A stretch of 64,000 nt of DNA from Lytechinus pictus. Taxonomy: Eukaryota; Echinodermata; Echinoidea; Temnopleuroida; Toxopneustidae. Positions 1-10,541 of this stretch are shown here, in pieces. The translations under genes and the position numbers were made by a program. The number at the start of each line of letters is the position of its first letter. Positions within the stretch are counted from its first letter, which is position 1. The stretch covers positions 21,120,501-21,184,500 of the forward strand of contig NC_087257.1 of the NCBI RefSeq assembly GCF_037042905.1, in the 5' to 3' direction. The notes under the pieces were generated by a model. The model ran no database searches. It was not told the origin of the DNA and worked only from the letters and a program-made list of their open reading frames with translations.

Positions 1-26
1 CCCTTTGATACAAGAATAAATGGTGA

Positions 27-190
27 ATGATTGCCCGCCGTAGCAGAGGACTTTACATAGAATCGACTCACTCTGAAGATTTTGCGCCCCCTGTAAGATC
101 AAATAAAATTTACAAATCTCCACATAATTCATCCGTAAAAAATTTCAGTGAACAGCTCCCCAAGGGTCATGTAATGACCAGTTTCTCAAA
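27..190. other. Window edge, nothing recognised
   Basis: AT-rich sequence to the left of the first repeat element. A short open frame crosses it, but I see no recognisable protein motif. Confidence 0.3.
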
Positions 191-791
191 CTGCGAAAAC
201 ACCGGTGTTAATTTAACATCAACCCGGAATCTATATAATGTCAACACCAGAGAAGTATTGAAACAACACTAGTTTGGAATCAAACCGATGCTGTTTTAAT
301 ATTAATTGGTGTTGTATAAACACCTATCTGGTATTAGACCAAAACCAAACTGGTCTTGTTTAACACTTCTCTGGTGTGGACATATAAAGATGGAAGCGGA
401 AGCGCCGTGGTGTAGCGGTTCTGACTCTCGCCTTGTAATCAGAGGGTCGTGTATTCGAATCCCATCATGGCTTAGCGTCCTTTGGCAAGACGTCAATCCA
501 CAATTTGCCACTCTCCACCCAGGTGTTAAATGGGTATCCAGTAGGATGCGACAGCCTATATGCAGTATGCCTAGCAATTGAGTCTTGGAACTCTTGTTGG
601 AATGCTCCCCAGGGCGTGGAGGAGGTGCATACATTGTATGCGGGCATGCAAGGATCCGATGACCGGGGTAATAATTTATCTGTAAAGCGCTTAGAGACGT
701 CGTTCCGATGTGTCAAGCGCTATATAAATGCGGATTATTATTATCATTATAGATACCGGGCTGGTGTTAAATCAACACCAGTGTTTTGCAG
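191..791. mobile_element. TIR element (MITE-like) built from AACACC/GGTGTT motifs, interrupted by a SINE
   Basis: The left end (191-275) reads CTGCGAAAACACCGGTGTTA, followed by a CAACCCGGAATCTAT block and CAACACCAGAGAAGT. The right half carries the same blocks in reverse complement: ACTTCTCTGGTGT near 364-378, then ATAGATACCGGGCTGGTGTT and AACACCAGTGTTTTGCAG at 750-791. The right arm is split between ATAAAGAT and ATAGATACC by the SINE at about 392-744. No transposase is present, so this is a non-autonomous element. Related AACACC/GGTGTT sequences occur at 26250-26400 and 38962-39110. Confidence 0.55.
392..744 (+). mobile_element. tRNA-derived SINE nested in the TIR element
   Basis: A tRNA-like head spans about 402-475. 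It has an A box TGGTGTAGCGG (408-418) that fits TRGYNNARNNG and a B-box-like ATTCGAATCCC. A non-tRNA body follows (CTTTGGCAAGACGTCAATCC, GGTGTTAAATGGGTATCC, AAGCGCTATATAAATGC) and it ends in an ATTATTATTATCATT tail. The anticodon arm is degenerate, so this is not a functional tRNA. The flanks CATATAAAGAT and CATTATAGAT look like an imperfect target duplication. ORFs on either strand across it are not genes. Confidence 0.7.
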
Positions 792-814
792 TGCAGAAAA
801 TGCAAAGATATTAC

Positions 815-866
815 TTCTAATAATAACAAAAACGTCATATTTACCCAGGGTAGCCAATTCAGTTTA
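815..866 (-). mobile_element. 5'-truncated SINE 3' end
   Basis: The + strand ATTTACCCAGGGTAGCCA (about 838-856) matches the sequence at 10330-10350, which is the 3' end of a longer SINE on the minus strand. Here only that 3' part and a TAATAATAAC tail remain. Confidence 0.45.
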
Positions 867-888
867 AAAAAAATTCTGCCAGTGCCCA

Positions 889-1455
889 GTGGTATATACA
901 TACTTTATGATCACGATGATAAACATTACAGTGTTTGCACGTTTTAAACGGTGTGTTTTAAAACATGTTTTAAAACGCGTTTTAAAACACCCGTTAAAAA
1001 AACAAAAAAAAAACGTAGAGCTCCCCCCGGTAAATGAAGATCCTGCCCCTACAATGTGGTTGATTCACAAACTGCTCTGTCGAATGTTGAAAACGAACCT
1101 GCGAAAGTTTGCGACATCGGAGATTTTGAACATTACATGTTTAAAAAGAATTGTGCGACAAGGAAAACTGCGACAACAATTTTTTTTTAACTTGCTTGCG
1201 ACCTTTTACGAACCTTTTTTACTGAACCCCAACGAAGTCCCCAAAATCACTAAGATCACAAACATTCGCCGCTCACCGAGATACATGTTTATGGTGTTTT
1301 CGACATACTTCTCAACGCGTCTTGTTATTGGAAGTCAAATTATGTGTGTCGATGGCCAATTATTTATTCAAATGCGCGCCCTTGAGGCGGGGCATGAAGA
1401 GCGTCATAATTGTCTCAAGAGTATGCGACAGCGAACGGGGAAAGTACCATCTTGA
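889..1455 (+). CDS. Uncharacterised 188-codon ORF, probably not a gene
   Basis: The longest ORF outside the satellite. It runs from ATG at 889 to TGA at 1453-1455. The first third is strongly basic (repeated VLKHVLKRVLKH-like residues) because it translates a simple palindromic repeat at 955-990. The rest has no motif I can name, no signal peptide and no clear domain. No splice context or Kozak support is evident. It could be a chance frame or a remnant of a mobile-element ORF; I cannot assign a function. Confidence 0.12.
   Translation: MVYTYFMITMINITVFARFKRCVLKHVLKRVLKHPLKKQKKNVELPPVNEDPAPTMWLIHKLLCRMLKTNLRKFATSEILNITCLKRIVRQGKLRQQFFFNLLATFYEPFLLNPNEVPKITKITNIRRSPRYMFMVFSTYFSTRLVIGSQIMCVDGQLFIQMRALEAGHEERHNCLKSMRQRTGKVPS
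955..990. repeat. Three 12 bp units of the palindrome GTTTTAAAAC
   Basis: GTTTTAAAAC occurs at 955-964, 967-976 and 979-988, separated by AT and GC. Each unit is a perfect palindrome, so the tract can form small cruciforms or act as repeated homeodomain-like AT sites. A related GTTTTAAACGG lies just upstream. Confidence 0.8.
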
Positions 1456-1815
1456 TTTTCTAGTCTTGAAGTGATTTATGCTCATGGTATGTGTAAGGGG
1501 TAACATGTCACTAGGACGTGGTTTGAACCGTTTTTTCTTCGGCCTGTTTACTAATTTATAGATTTAAGCAAGGAAAGGCTGATCAATATTTCGAAAGTAA
1601 AGGGAACGCTTTCATGAAGCATTAAGGAAGTGATTTACAATTATATAATGTAATATAATGTAATTTATAGCATCTCATTGGCCGAGGGCATTTCATTATG
1701 AATATCACCGGAAAGACGTTTAATGAAACGTACGCACTGCAAAGGTAACAGTCAGAGCAATTTTATTGAACATTGTATCGAAATTTTTATTAATTTAATT
1801 TTTTAATGACCGATG
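1456..1815. other. AT-rich non-coding stretch
   Basis: Nothing recognised apart from a short direct repeat, TATAATGTAATATAATGTAA, near 1644-1665. Confidence 0.4.
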
Positions 1816-1886
1816 TGTTGGCTCAGTTGAAAGAGCGTCAGTCTCTCATACGGGAGGTCAAGAGTTCAAGCTGCCTGGCCCGTGCT
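1816..1886 (+). mobile_element. tRNA-like head of a Met(CAU)-type SINE
   Basis: GTTGGCTCAGTTGAAAGAGC resembles a D arm and A box. The anticodon loop reads CTCATAC, and GGTCAAGAGTTCAAGC is a degraded T arm and B box. The head resembles the minus-strand SINE at 10318-10535. It lacks acceptor pairing, so it is a SINE head or tRNA pseudogene, not a tRNA gene. Confidence 0.5.
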
Positions 1887-2770
1887 TAACTGGGCAAAAA
1901 TGAATTCTCGGAGCATTTTTTATCTCAGATTTCTATTTCGAACAATAAAATATGAAATTTCATTTTCAATTATTAAGATCGATTCTACGACTGTTTGAGC
2001 AATGCTTTTTGTCAGTTTTAGCTATACGTGGATATAAATAAAATTCCCTAGAAATGCTAAGTTTTTGAGAACGCCTTTCTGGCATATCAAGCGATGTGAC
2101 ACAGTGATAGTCATGTGTGGCAGTCATATCAAATGGTGTGTCAGTCATAGCAAATGGTGTGGCAGTCATATCAAATGGTGTGGCAGTAATATCATATAGT
2201 GTGTCAGTCATATCCCATGTTGTGGCAGTCATATTAAATGGTGTGGTAGTCATATCAATGGTGTGTCAGTCATAGCAAATGGTGCGTCAGTCATATCAAT
2301 GGTGTGTCAGTCATATCAAATGGTGTGGCAGTCAAATCAAATGGTGTGGCAATCATATCAAATAGTATGGTAATCATATCAAATGGGGCGGCAGTCATAT
2401 CAAATGGTTTGATAGTCATATTATATGGTGTGTCAGTCATATCAAACGGTGTGGCAGTCATATCAAATGATGTGGTAGTCATATCAATGGTGTGTCAGTC
2501 ATAACAAATGGTGTGGTAGTCATATCAATGGTGTGGCAATCATATCAAATAGTATGATAGTCATATCAAATGATATGATAGTCATAGCAAATGGTGAGGT
2601 AGTCATATCAAATGATGTGTCAGTCATATCAAATGGTGTGGCAGTCATATCAAATGGAGTGGCAGTCATATTATATGGTGTGTCTGTCATATCAAACGAT
2701 GTGTCAGTCATATCAAATGGTGTGGCAGTCAAACCAAATGGTGAGGCAATCATATAAAATAGCATGATAG

Positions 2771-4833
2771 TCACATCAAATGGGCCATATTAAATGATGT
2801 GTCAGTCATATCAAATGGAGTGGCAATCATATAAAATGGTGTGTCAGTCATATCAAATGGTGTGGTAGTCATATCAAATGGTGTGGAAGTCATATCAAAT
2901 GGTGTGGCAGTCATATCAAATGATGTGTCAGTCATAGCAAATGGTGTGGCAATGATATCAAATGGTGTGTCAGTCATATCAAATGTCGTGTCAGTTAGAA
3001 CAAATGGTGTGGTAGTCATATCATTGTTGTGTCAGTCATAGCAAATGGTGTGGCAATCATATAAAATGGTGTGTCAGTCATATCAAATGGTGTGGCAGTC
3101 ACATCAAATGGTGTGGCAGTCATATCAAATGGAGTTGCAATCATATAAAATGGTATGTCAGTCATATCAAATGGTGTGGCAGTCATGTCAAATGGTGTGG
3201 AAGTCATATCAAATGGTGTGGCAGTCAAATCAAATGTTGTGTCAGTCATATCAATGGTGTGTCAGTCATATCAAATGGTGTGGCAATCATATCAAATAGT
3301 ATGATAGTCACATCAAATGGGCCATATTAAATGATGTGTCAGTCACATCAAATGGTGTGGCAGTCATATCAAATGGAGTTGCAATCATATAAAATGGTAT
3401 GTCAGTCATATCAAATGGTGTGGCAGTCATGTCAAATGGTGTGGAAGTCATATCAAATGGTGTGGCAGTCAAATCAAATGTTGTGTCAGTCATATCAATG
3501 GTGTGTCAGTCATATCAAATGGTGTGGCAATCATATCAAATAGTACGATAGTCACATCAAATGGGCCGTATTAAATGATGTGTCAGTCATATCAAATGGA
3601 GTGGCAATCATATCGAATGGTGTGTCAGTCATATCAAATAGTGTGGCAGTCATATCAAATGGTGTGGAAGTCATATCAAATGGTGTGGCAGTCATATCAA
3701 ATGATGTGTCAGTCATAGCAAATGGTGTGGCAATGATATCAAATGGTGTGTCAGTCATATCAAATGTCGTGTCAGTTAGAACAAATGGTGTGGTAGTCAT
3801 ATCATTGTTGTGTCAGTCATAGCAAATGGTGTGGCAATCATATAAAATGGTGTGTCAGTCATATCAAATGGTGTGGCAGTCACATCAAATGGTGTGGCAG
3901 TCATATCAAATGGAGTTGCAATCATATAAAATGGTATGTCAGTCATATCAAATGGTGTGGCAGTCATGTCAAATGGTGTGGAAGTCATATCAAATGGTGT
4001 GGCAGTCAAATCAAATGTTTTGTCAGTCATATCAATGGTGTGTCAGTCATATCAAATGGTGTGGCAATCATATCAAATAGTATGATAGTCACATCAAATG
4101 GGCCATATTAAATGATGTGTCAGTCACATCAAATGGTGTGGCAGTCATATCAAATGGAGTTGCAATCATATAAAATGGTATGTCAGTCATATCAAATGGT
4201 GTGGCAGTCATGTCAAATGGTGTGGAAGTCATATCAAATGGTGTGGCAGTCAAATCAAATGTTGTGTCAGTCATATCAATGGTGTGTCAGTCATATCAAA
4301 TGGTGTGGCAATCATATCAAATAGTATGATAGTCACATCAAATGGGCCATATTAAATGATGTGTCAGTCATATCAAATGGAGTGGCAATCATATCGAATG
4401 GTGTGTCAGTCATATCAAATAGTGTGGCAGTCATATCAAATGGTGTGGAAGTCATATCAAATGGTGTGGCAGTCAAACCAAATGGTGTGGCAATCATATA
4501 AAATAGTATGATAGTCACATCAAATAGTGCGGCAGTCATATTAAATGATGTGGCAGTCATATCAAATGGTGTGGCAGTCAAACCAAATGGTGTGGCAGTC
4601 ATATCAAATGGAGTTGCAATTATATAAAATGATGTGTCAGTCATATCAAATGATGTGGCAGTCATATCAAATGGTGTGGAAGTCATATCAAATGGTGTGG
4701 CAGTCATATCAAATGTTGTGTCAGTCATAGCAAATGGTGTGTCAGTCATATCAATGGTGTGTCAGTCATATCAAATGGTGTGGCAGTCAAACCAAATGGT
4801 GTGGCAATCATATCAAATAGTATGATAGTCACA
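2771..4833. repeat. 781 bp higher-order repeats in the satellite
   Basis: A rare interruption, ATGGGCC(A/G)TATTAAATGATG, recurs near 2780, 3317, 3561, 4098 and 4342, alternating 537 and 244 bp apart (sum 781). Whole ORFs recur at an offset of 781 (2771, 3552 and 4333; 3016 and 3797; 3308 and 4089). 781 is not a multiple of 21, so the repeat carries a fixed phase slip. Confidence 0.85.
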
Positions 4834-5073
4834 TCAAATGGGCCATATTAAAAGATGTGTCAGTCATATCAAATGGAGTGGCAATCATATCAAATGGTGT
4901 GTCAGTCATATTAAATGGTGTGGCAGTCATATCAAATGGTGTGGCAGTCATATCAAATGATGTGTCAGTAATAGCAAATGGTGTGGCAATGATATCAAAT
5001 GGTGTGTCAGTCATATCATTGTTGTGTCAGTCATAGCAAATGGTTATGTCAGTCATATCAATGGTGTGTCAGT

Positions 5074-5575
5074 CATATCAAATGGTGTGGCAGTCAAACC
5101 AAATGGTGTGGCAGTCACATCAAATGGTGTGTCAGTCATATCATATGGTGTGTCAGTCATATCAAATGGTGTGTCAGTCATATCAAATGGTGTGGCAGTC
5201 ATATCAAATGGTGTGTCAGTCTTAGCAAATGGTGTGTCAGTCAAGGCAAATGGTGTGTCAGTCATATCAAATGGTGTGGCAGTCACATCAAATGGTGTGT
5301 CAGTCATATCATATGGTGTGTCAGTCATATCAAATGGTGTGTCAGTCATATCAAATGGTGTGGCAGTCATATCAAATGGTGTGTCAGTCTTAGCAAATGG
5401 TGTGTCAGTCAAAGCAAATGGTGTGTCAGTCATATCAAATGGTGTGGCAGTCACATCAAATGGTGTGTCAGTCATATCATATGGTGTGTCAGTCATATCA
5501 AATGGTGTGTCAGTCATATCAAATGGTGTGGCAGTCATATCAAATGGTGTGTCAGTCAAAGCAAATGGTGTGTCA
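5074..5575. repeat. 168 bp (8 x 21) higher-order repeat, three copies
   Basis: The CACATC variant lies at 5116, 5284 and 5452, and the same order of unit variants (AAACC/AAGGC/AAAGC, CATATCATATGG, CTTAGC) repeats every 168 bp. The same pattern recurs at 7092-7385 (CACATC at 7111 and 7279). Confidence 0.85.
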
Positions 5576-5576
5576 G

Positions 5577-6072
5577 TCATATCATTGGTGTGTTAGTAAT
5601 ATTAAATGGTGTGACAGTCAAATAAAATGGTGTGGCAATCATATCAAATAGTATGATAGTCATATCAAATGGGGCGGCAGCCATATCAAATGGTATGATA
5701 GTCATAGCAAATGATGTGGTAGTTATATCAAATGGTGTGTCAGTCATAGCAAATTGTGTGGCGGTCATATCAAATGGTGTGGCTGTCACATGAAATGGTA
5801 TGATAGTCATAGCAAATGGTGTGGTAGTCATATCAAATGGTGTGTCAGTCATAGCAAATTGTGTGGCAGTCATATCAAATGGTGTGTCAGTCATATCAAA
5901 TGATGTGTCAGTCATATCAAATGGTGTTGCAATCATAACAAATAGTATGATGGTCATATCAAATGGTGTGACAGTCACATCAAATGGTATGATATGACTG
6001 CCACACCATTTGATATGACTGCCACACCATTTGCTATGACTGACACACCATTTGATATGACTACCACACCAT
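5577..6072. repeat. Left copy of a ~2.5 kb offset duplication inside the satellite
   Basis: This segment matches 8068-8563 at a constant offset of 2491 bp, with only a few substitutions (for example near 5790 versus 8281). Flanking parts match at offsets of about 2763-2805 on the left and about 2200 on the right, so indels of whole units have accumulated around the block. Confidence 0.8.
5990..6072 (-). repeat. Inverted island of four satellite units (copy 1)
   Basis: The array switches strand here: units read GATATGACTGCCACACCATT instead of the complement. The right junction is a palindrome, CACACCATATATGGTGTG (6065-6082). The left junction is GGTATGATATGACTGCC. Elsewhere in the 7.5 kb array orientation is constant. 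Confidence 0.9.
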
Positions 6073-8067
6073 ATATGGTGTGTCAGTCATATCAAATGAT
6101 GTGTCAGTCATATCAAATGGAGTGGCAATCATATCAAATGGTGTGGTAGTTATATCAAATGGTATGATAGTCATAGCAAATGATGTGGTAGTCATATCAA
6201 ATGGTGTGGTAGTCATATCAAATGGTGTGATAGTTATAGCAAATGGTGTGGTAGTCATATCAAATGGTGTGATAGTCATAGCAAATGGTGTGGTAGTCAT
6301 ATCAAATGGTGTGTCAGTCATATAAAATGGTGTGGCAGTCATATCATATGGTGTGTCAGTCATATCAAATGATGTGTCAGTCATATAAAATAGTGTGGCA
6401 GTCATATCAAATGTGTCAGTCATAGCAAATTGTGTGGCAATCATATCAAATAGTATGATAGTCATATCAAATGGGGCGGCAGTCATATCAAATGGTGTGG
6501 TAGTTATATCAAATGGTATGATAGTCATAGCAAATGATGTGGTAGTCATATCAAATGGTGTGGTAGTCATATCAAATGGTGTGATAGTCATAGCAAATGG
6601 TGTGGTAGTCATATCAAATGGTGTGATAGTCATAGCAAATGGTGTGGTAGTCATATCAAATGGTGTGATAGTCATAGCAAATGGTGTGGTAGTCATATCA
6701 AATGGTGTGTCAGTCATAGCAAATGGTGTGGCAGTCATATCAAATGGTGTGTCAGTCATAGCAAATGGTGTGGCAGTCATATCATATGGTGTGTCAGTCA
6801 TATCAAATGATGTGTCAGTCATATCAAATGGAGTGGCAATCATATAAAATGGTGTGTCAGTCATATAAAATGGTGTGGCAGTCATATCATATGGTGTGTC
6901 AGTCATATCAAATGATGTGTCTGTCATATAAAATAGTGTGGCAGTCATATCAAATGTGTCAGTCATAGCAAATTGTGTGGCAATCATATCAAATGGTGTG
7001 TCAGTCATATCCAATGGTGTGTCAGTCATATCAAATGGCGTGTCAGTCATATCAAATGGTGTGGTAGTCATATCAAATGGTGTGGCAGTCAAACCAAATG
7101 GTGTGGCAGTCACATCAAATGGTGTGTCAGTCATATCATATGGTGTGTCAGTCATATCAAATGGTGTGTCAGTCATATCAAATGGTGTGGCAGTCATATC
7201 AAATGGTGTGTCAGTCTTAGCAAATGGTGTGTCAGTCAAAGCAAATGGTGTGTCAGTCATATCAAATGGTGTGGCAGTCACATCAAATGGTGTGTCAGTC
7301 ATATCATATGGTGTGTCAGTCATATCAAATGGTGTGTCAGTCATATCAAATGGTGTGGCAGTCATATCAAATGGAGTTGCAATTATATAAAATGATGTGT
7401 CAGTCATATCAAATGGTGTGGCAGTCATATCAAATGGTGTGGAAGTCATATCAAATGGTGTGGCAGTCATATCAAATGTTGTGTCAGTCATAGCAAATGG
7501 TGTGTCAGTCATATCAATGGTGTGTCAGTCATATCAAATGGTGTGGCAGTCAAACCAAATGGTGTGGCAATCATATCAAATAGTATGATAGTCACATCAA
7601 ATGGGCCATATTAAAAGATGTGTCAGTCATATCAAATGGAGTGGCAATCATATCAAATGGTGTGTCAGTCATATTAAATGGTGTGGCAGTCATATCAAAT
7701 GGTGTGGCAGTCATATCAAATGATGTGTCAGTAATAGCAAATGGTGTGGCAATGACATCAAATGGTGTGTCAGTCATATCAAATGGCGTGTCAGTTATAT
7801 CAAATGGTGTGGTAGTCATATCATTGTTGTGTCAGTCATAGCAAATGGTTATGTCAGTCATAACCAATGGTGTGTCAGTCATATCAAATGGTGTGGCAGT
7901 CAAACCAAATGGTGTGGCAGTCACATCAAATGGTGTGTCAGTCATATCATATGGTGTGTCAGTCATATCAAATGGTGTGTCAGTCATATCAAATGGTGTG
8001 GCAGTCATATTAAATGGTGTGTCAGTCTTAGCAAATGGTGTGTCAGTCAAAGCAAATGGTGTGTCAG

Positions 8068-8563
8068 TCATATCATTGGTGTGTTAGTAATATTAAATGG
8101 TGTGACAGTCAAATAAAATGGTGTGGCAATCATATCAAATAGTATGATAGTCATATCAAATGGGGCGGCAGCCATATCAAATGGTATGATAGTCATAGCA
8201 AATGATGTGGTAGTTATATCAAATGGTGTGTCAGTCATAGCAAATTGTGTGGCGGTCATATCAAATGGTGTGGCAGTCACATAAAATGGTATGATAGTCA
8301 TAGCAAATGGTGTGGTAGTCATATCAAATGGTGTGTCAGTCATAGCAAATTGTGTGGCAGTCATATCAAATGGTGTGTCAGTCATATCAAATGATGTGTC
8401 AGTCATATCAAATGGTGTTGCAATCATAACAAATAGTATGATGGTCATATCAAATGGTGTGACAGTCACATCAAATGGTATGATATGACTGCCACACCAT
8501 TTGATATGACTGCCACACCATTTGCTATGACTGACACACCATTTGATATGACTACCACACCAT
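8068..8563. repeat. Right copy of the offset duplication
   Basis: Counterpart of 5577-6072. It includes the second inverted island and ends at the same palindromic junction, so the inversion pre-dates the duplication. Confidence 0.8.
8481..8563 (-). repeat. Inverted island of four satellite units (copy 2)
   Basis: Same structure as 5990-6072, 2491 bp further on, with the palindromic CACACCATATATGGTGTG junction at 8556-8573. Confidence 0.9.
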
Positions 8564-9660
8564 ATATGGTGTGTCAGTCATATCAAATGATGTGTCAGTC
8601 ATATCAAATGGAGTGGCAATCATATCAAATGGTGTTGCAATCATATCAAATAGTATGATAGTCATATCAAATGGGGCGGCAGTCATATCAAATGGTGTGG
8701 TAGTTATATCAAATGGTATGATAGTCATAGCAAATGATGTGGTAGTCATATCAAATGGTGTGGTAGTCATATCAAATGGTGTGATAGTCATAGCAAATGG
8801 TGTGGTAGTCATATCAAATGGTGTGATAGTCATAGCAAATGGTGTGGTAGTCATATCAAATGGTGTGATAGTCATAGCAAATGGTGTGGTAGTCATATCA
8901 AATGGTGTGTCAGTCATAGCAAATGGTGTGGCAGTCATATCAAATGGTGTGTCAGTCATAGCAAATGGTGTGGCAGTCATATCATATGGTGTGTCAGTCA
9001 TATCAAATGATATGTCAGTCATATCAAATGGAGTGGCAATCATATAAAATGGTGTGTCAGTCATATAAAATGGTGTGGCAGTCATATCATATGGTGTGTC
9101 AGTCATATCAAATGATGTGTCAGTCATATAAAATAGTGTGGCAGTCATATCAAATGTGTCAGTCATAGCAAATTGTGTGGCAATCATATCAAATGGTGTG
9201 TCAGTCATATCCAATGGTGTGTCAGTCATATCAAATGGCGTGTCAGTCATATCAAATGGTGTGGTAGTCATATGAAATGGCGTGTCAGTCATAGCAAATG
9301 GTGTGGCAATCATATCAAATGGTGTGTCAGTAATATTAAATGGCGTGTCAGTCATATCAAATGGTGTGGTAGTCATATCAAATGGTATGATAGTCATAGC
9401 AAATGATGTGGTAGTCATATCAAATGGTATGATAGTCATATCGAATGGGGAGGCAGTCATGTCAAATGATGTGTCAGTCGTATCAAATGGTGTGGTTCTG
9501 TGGGAGTCATATCAGATGGTGTGGCAATCATAAGAAATGGTATGTCAGTATCGATTGGTTTTACATTCATATCAATTGGTTTGACAGTCATATGGTATGG
9601 CAAGGCAGTAATTTTGCGACCATCTATTTAAATTCGGTTGAGTCAATCAGAAGTGGTTTG

Positions 9661-10317
9661 TAGTCACATGAAATGGCAGTCATAGAAATTTCACATCTTC
9701 GTCTAAAGATCAATGAGTCTGCAATTGATCCCAGATGATGAAATAGTGAGATTTCAAACGAATCCGATGCTCAATTTACATGCCTCTTTTAAAAAAAAAT
9801 CTTGAAGTAAAAGCGATAAGCTTTGATATACACATTATAATGCATGTAATAATTGTTAGATTTCAATGGAAATTTTACTTTTAATGCCATGAAAAGATAA
9901 TCAAAGGTCTTCTTGGAAAAAGGTTTAAGTGAGCACATTCCAGAAATACCCCCAAATCATAACAAATTACTTCGTCAGATTCAGATTTAAAGCAAAGAGC
10001 AATTACAACATCGTTAGCCATTCTTAGCAAATTACAAACATGAATAATGTTCTACAGTAAACATCTTTCAAATCCTTTAATACGTCTGATTTATTAAACT
10101 GAGCCCGCTCAATACATAGTTATACCTTCAATGTTCTCCCCTTTCACTTTTTCTTAGTCCACATCTCCTGTCCCTGTAATTGCGTTTGCGAAACATTTGT
10201 CCTAAATAACTAGTGCATTTCAACGTTATGTTTACTCCTTACTGTAATCTACGAAAACAAAAATTGGTGAAAATACAACCCTAATATAGGGAAAAACATT
10301 ACACAATAAAATAATAA
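9661..10317. other. Non-coding stretch right of the satellite
   Basis: AT-rich unique-looking sequence. No RNA gene, repeat or convincing ORF seen. Confidence 0.4.
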
Positions 10318-10535
10318 CAATAACTCTTATTTACCCAGGGTAGCCACTTCAGCTATTACCTGTTCTTCGAACGGGCCCTCAACATAACATATTATTATTA
10401 TTATTACCCTTCTCCATTTTCATAGGTCGAGTGCCTGACAAGGCAGAAAGTCCCGTTTTAATGTCGTTGGTATGACGGGAATCGAACCCATGACCTCCCG
10501 TTCATGAGGCGGGCGCTCTACCACTGAGCCACCAT
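10318..10535 (-). mobile_element. tRNA-derived SINE, Met(CAU)-type head
   Basis: Read on the minus strand from 10535, a tRNA-like head begins GGTGGCTCAGTGGTAGAGCG (D arm and A box). It has the anticodon loop CTCATGA (CAU) and a T arm GGGTTCGATTCCCG with a good B box. After about 10469 comes a non-tRNA body (CTGCCTTGTCAGGCACTCG), an internal AATAATAATAATA run, and the 3' end GAAGTGGCTACCCTGGGTAA with an AT-rich tail. No acceptor-stem closure, so it is a SINE rather than a tRNA gene. The fragments at 815-866 and 1816-1886 look related. Confidence 0.7.
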
Positions 10536-10541
10536 CAATAT

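Larger units (their letters stand above)
2104..9600. repeat. Minisatellite with 21 bp unit, about 7.5 kb, with higher-order structure
   Basis: Almost uninterrupted tandem copies of a 21 bp unit. Its core reads TGTGGCAGTCATATCAAATG on the + strand, with the variable part GGCA, GTCA, GGTA or GATA before GTCATA. Units differ mainly by substitution, so the period stays in frame. The consensus has no stop codon in any + frame and in one - frame, which yields long spurious ORFs with 7-residue periods (NGVAVIS, WCVSHIK, MVCQSYQ on +; MTATPFD on -, up to 483 codons at 6061-7512). The right end decays (9490-9600), with units reading ATTGGTTTGACAGTCATATG. Higher-order repeats and inverted islands are listed separately. 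Confidence 0.97.

Noticed and set aside
408-475. Functional tRNA gene near 410
   Set aside because: The anticodon arm does not pair and the T stem is degraded. A non-tRNA body follows, so it is a SINE head.
302-867. Overlapping 83-120 codon ORFs on both strands
   Set aside because: They lie across the SINE and its host MITE; no protein motif.
2291-9533. Long ORFs of 60-483 codons in the satellite
   Set aside because: They follow from a stop-free 21 bp unit. Overlapping ORFs in four frames and no non-repeat sequence argue against a coding gene.
2104-9600. CRISPR-like array
   Set aside because: Repeats are directly adjacent with no spacers, and the context is eukaryotic.
10469-10535. Functional tRNA-Met on the minus strand
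   Set aside because: The A and B boxes and CAU loop are good, but there is no acceptor stem pairing and a SINE body is attached.
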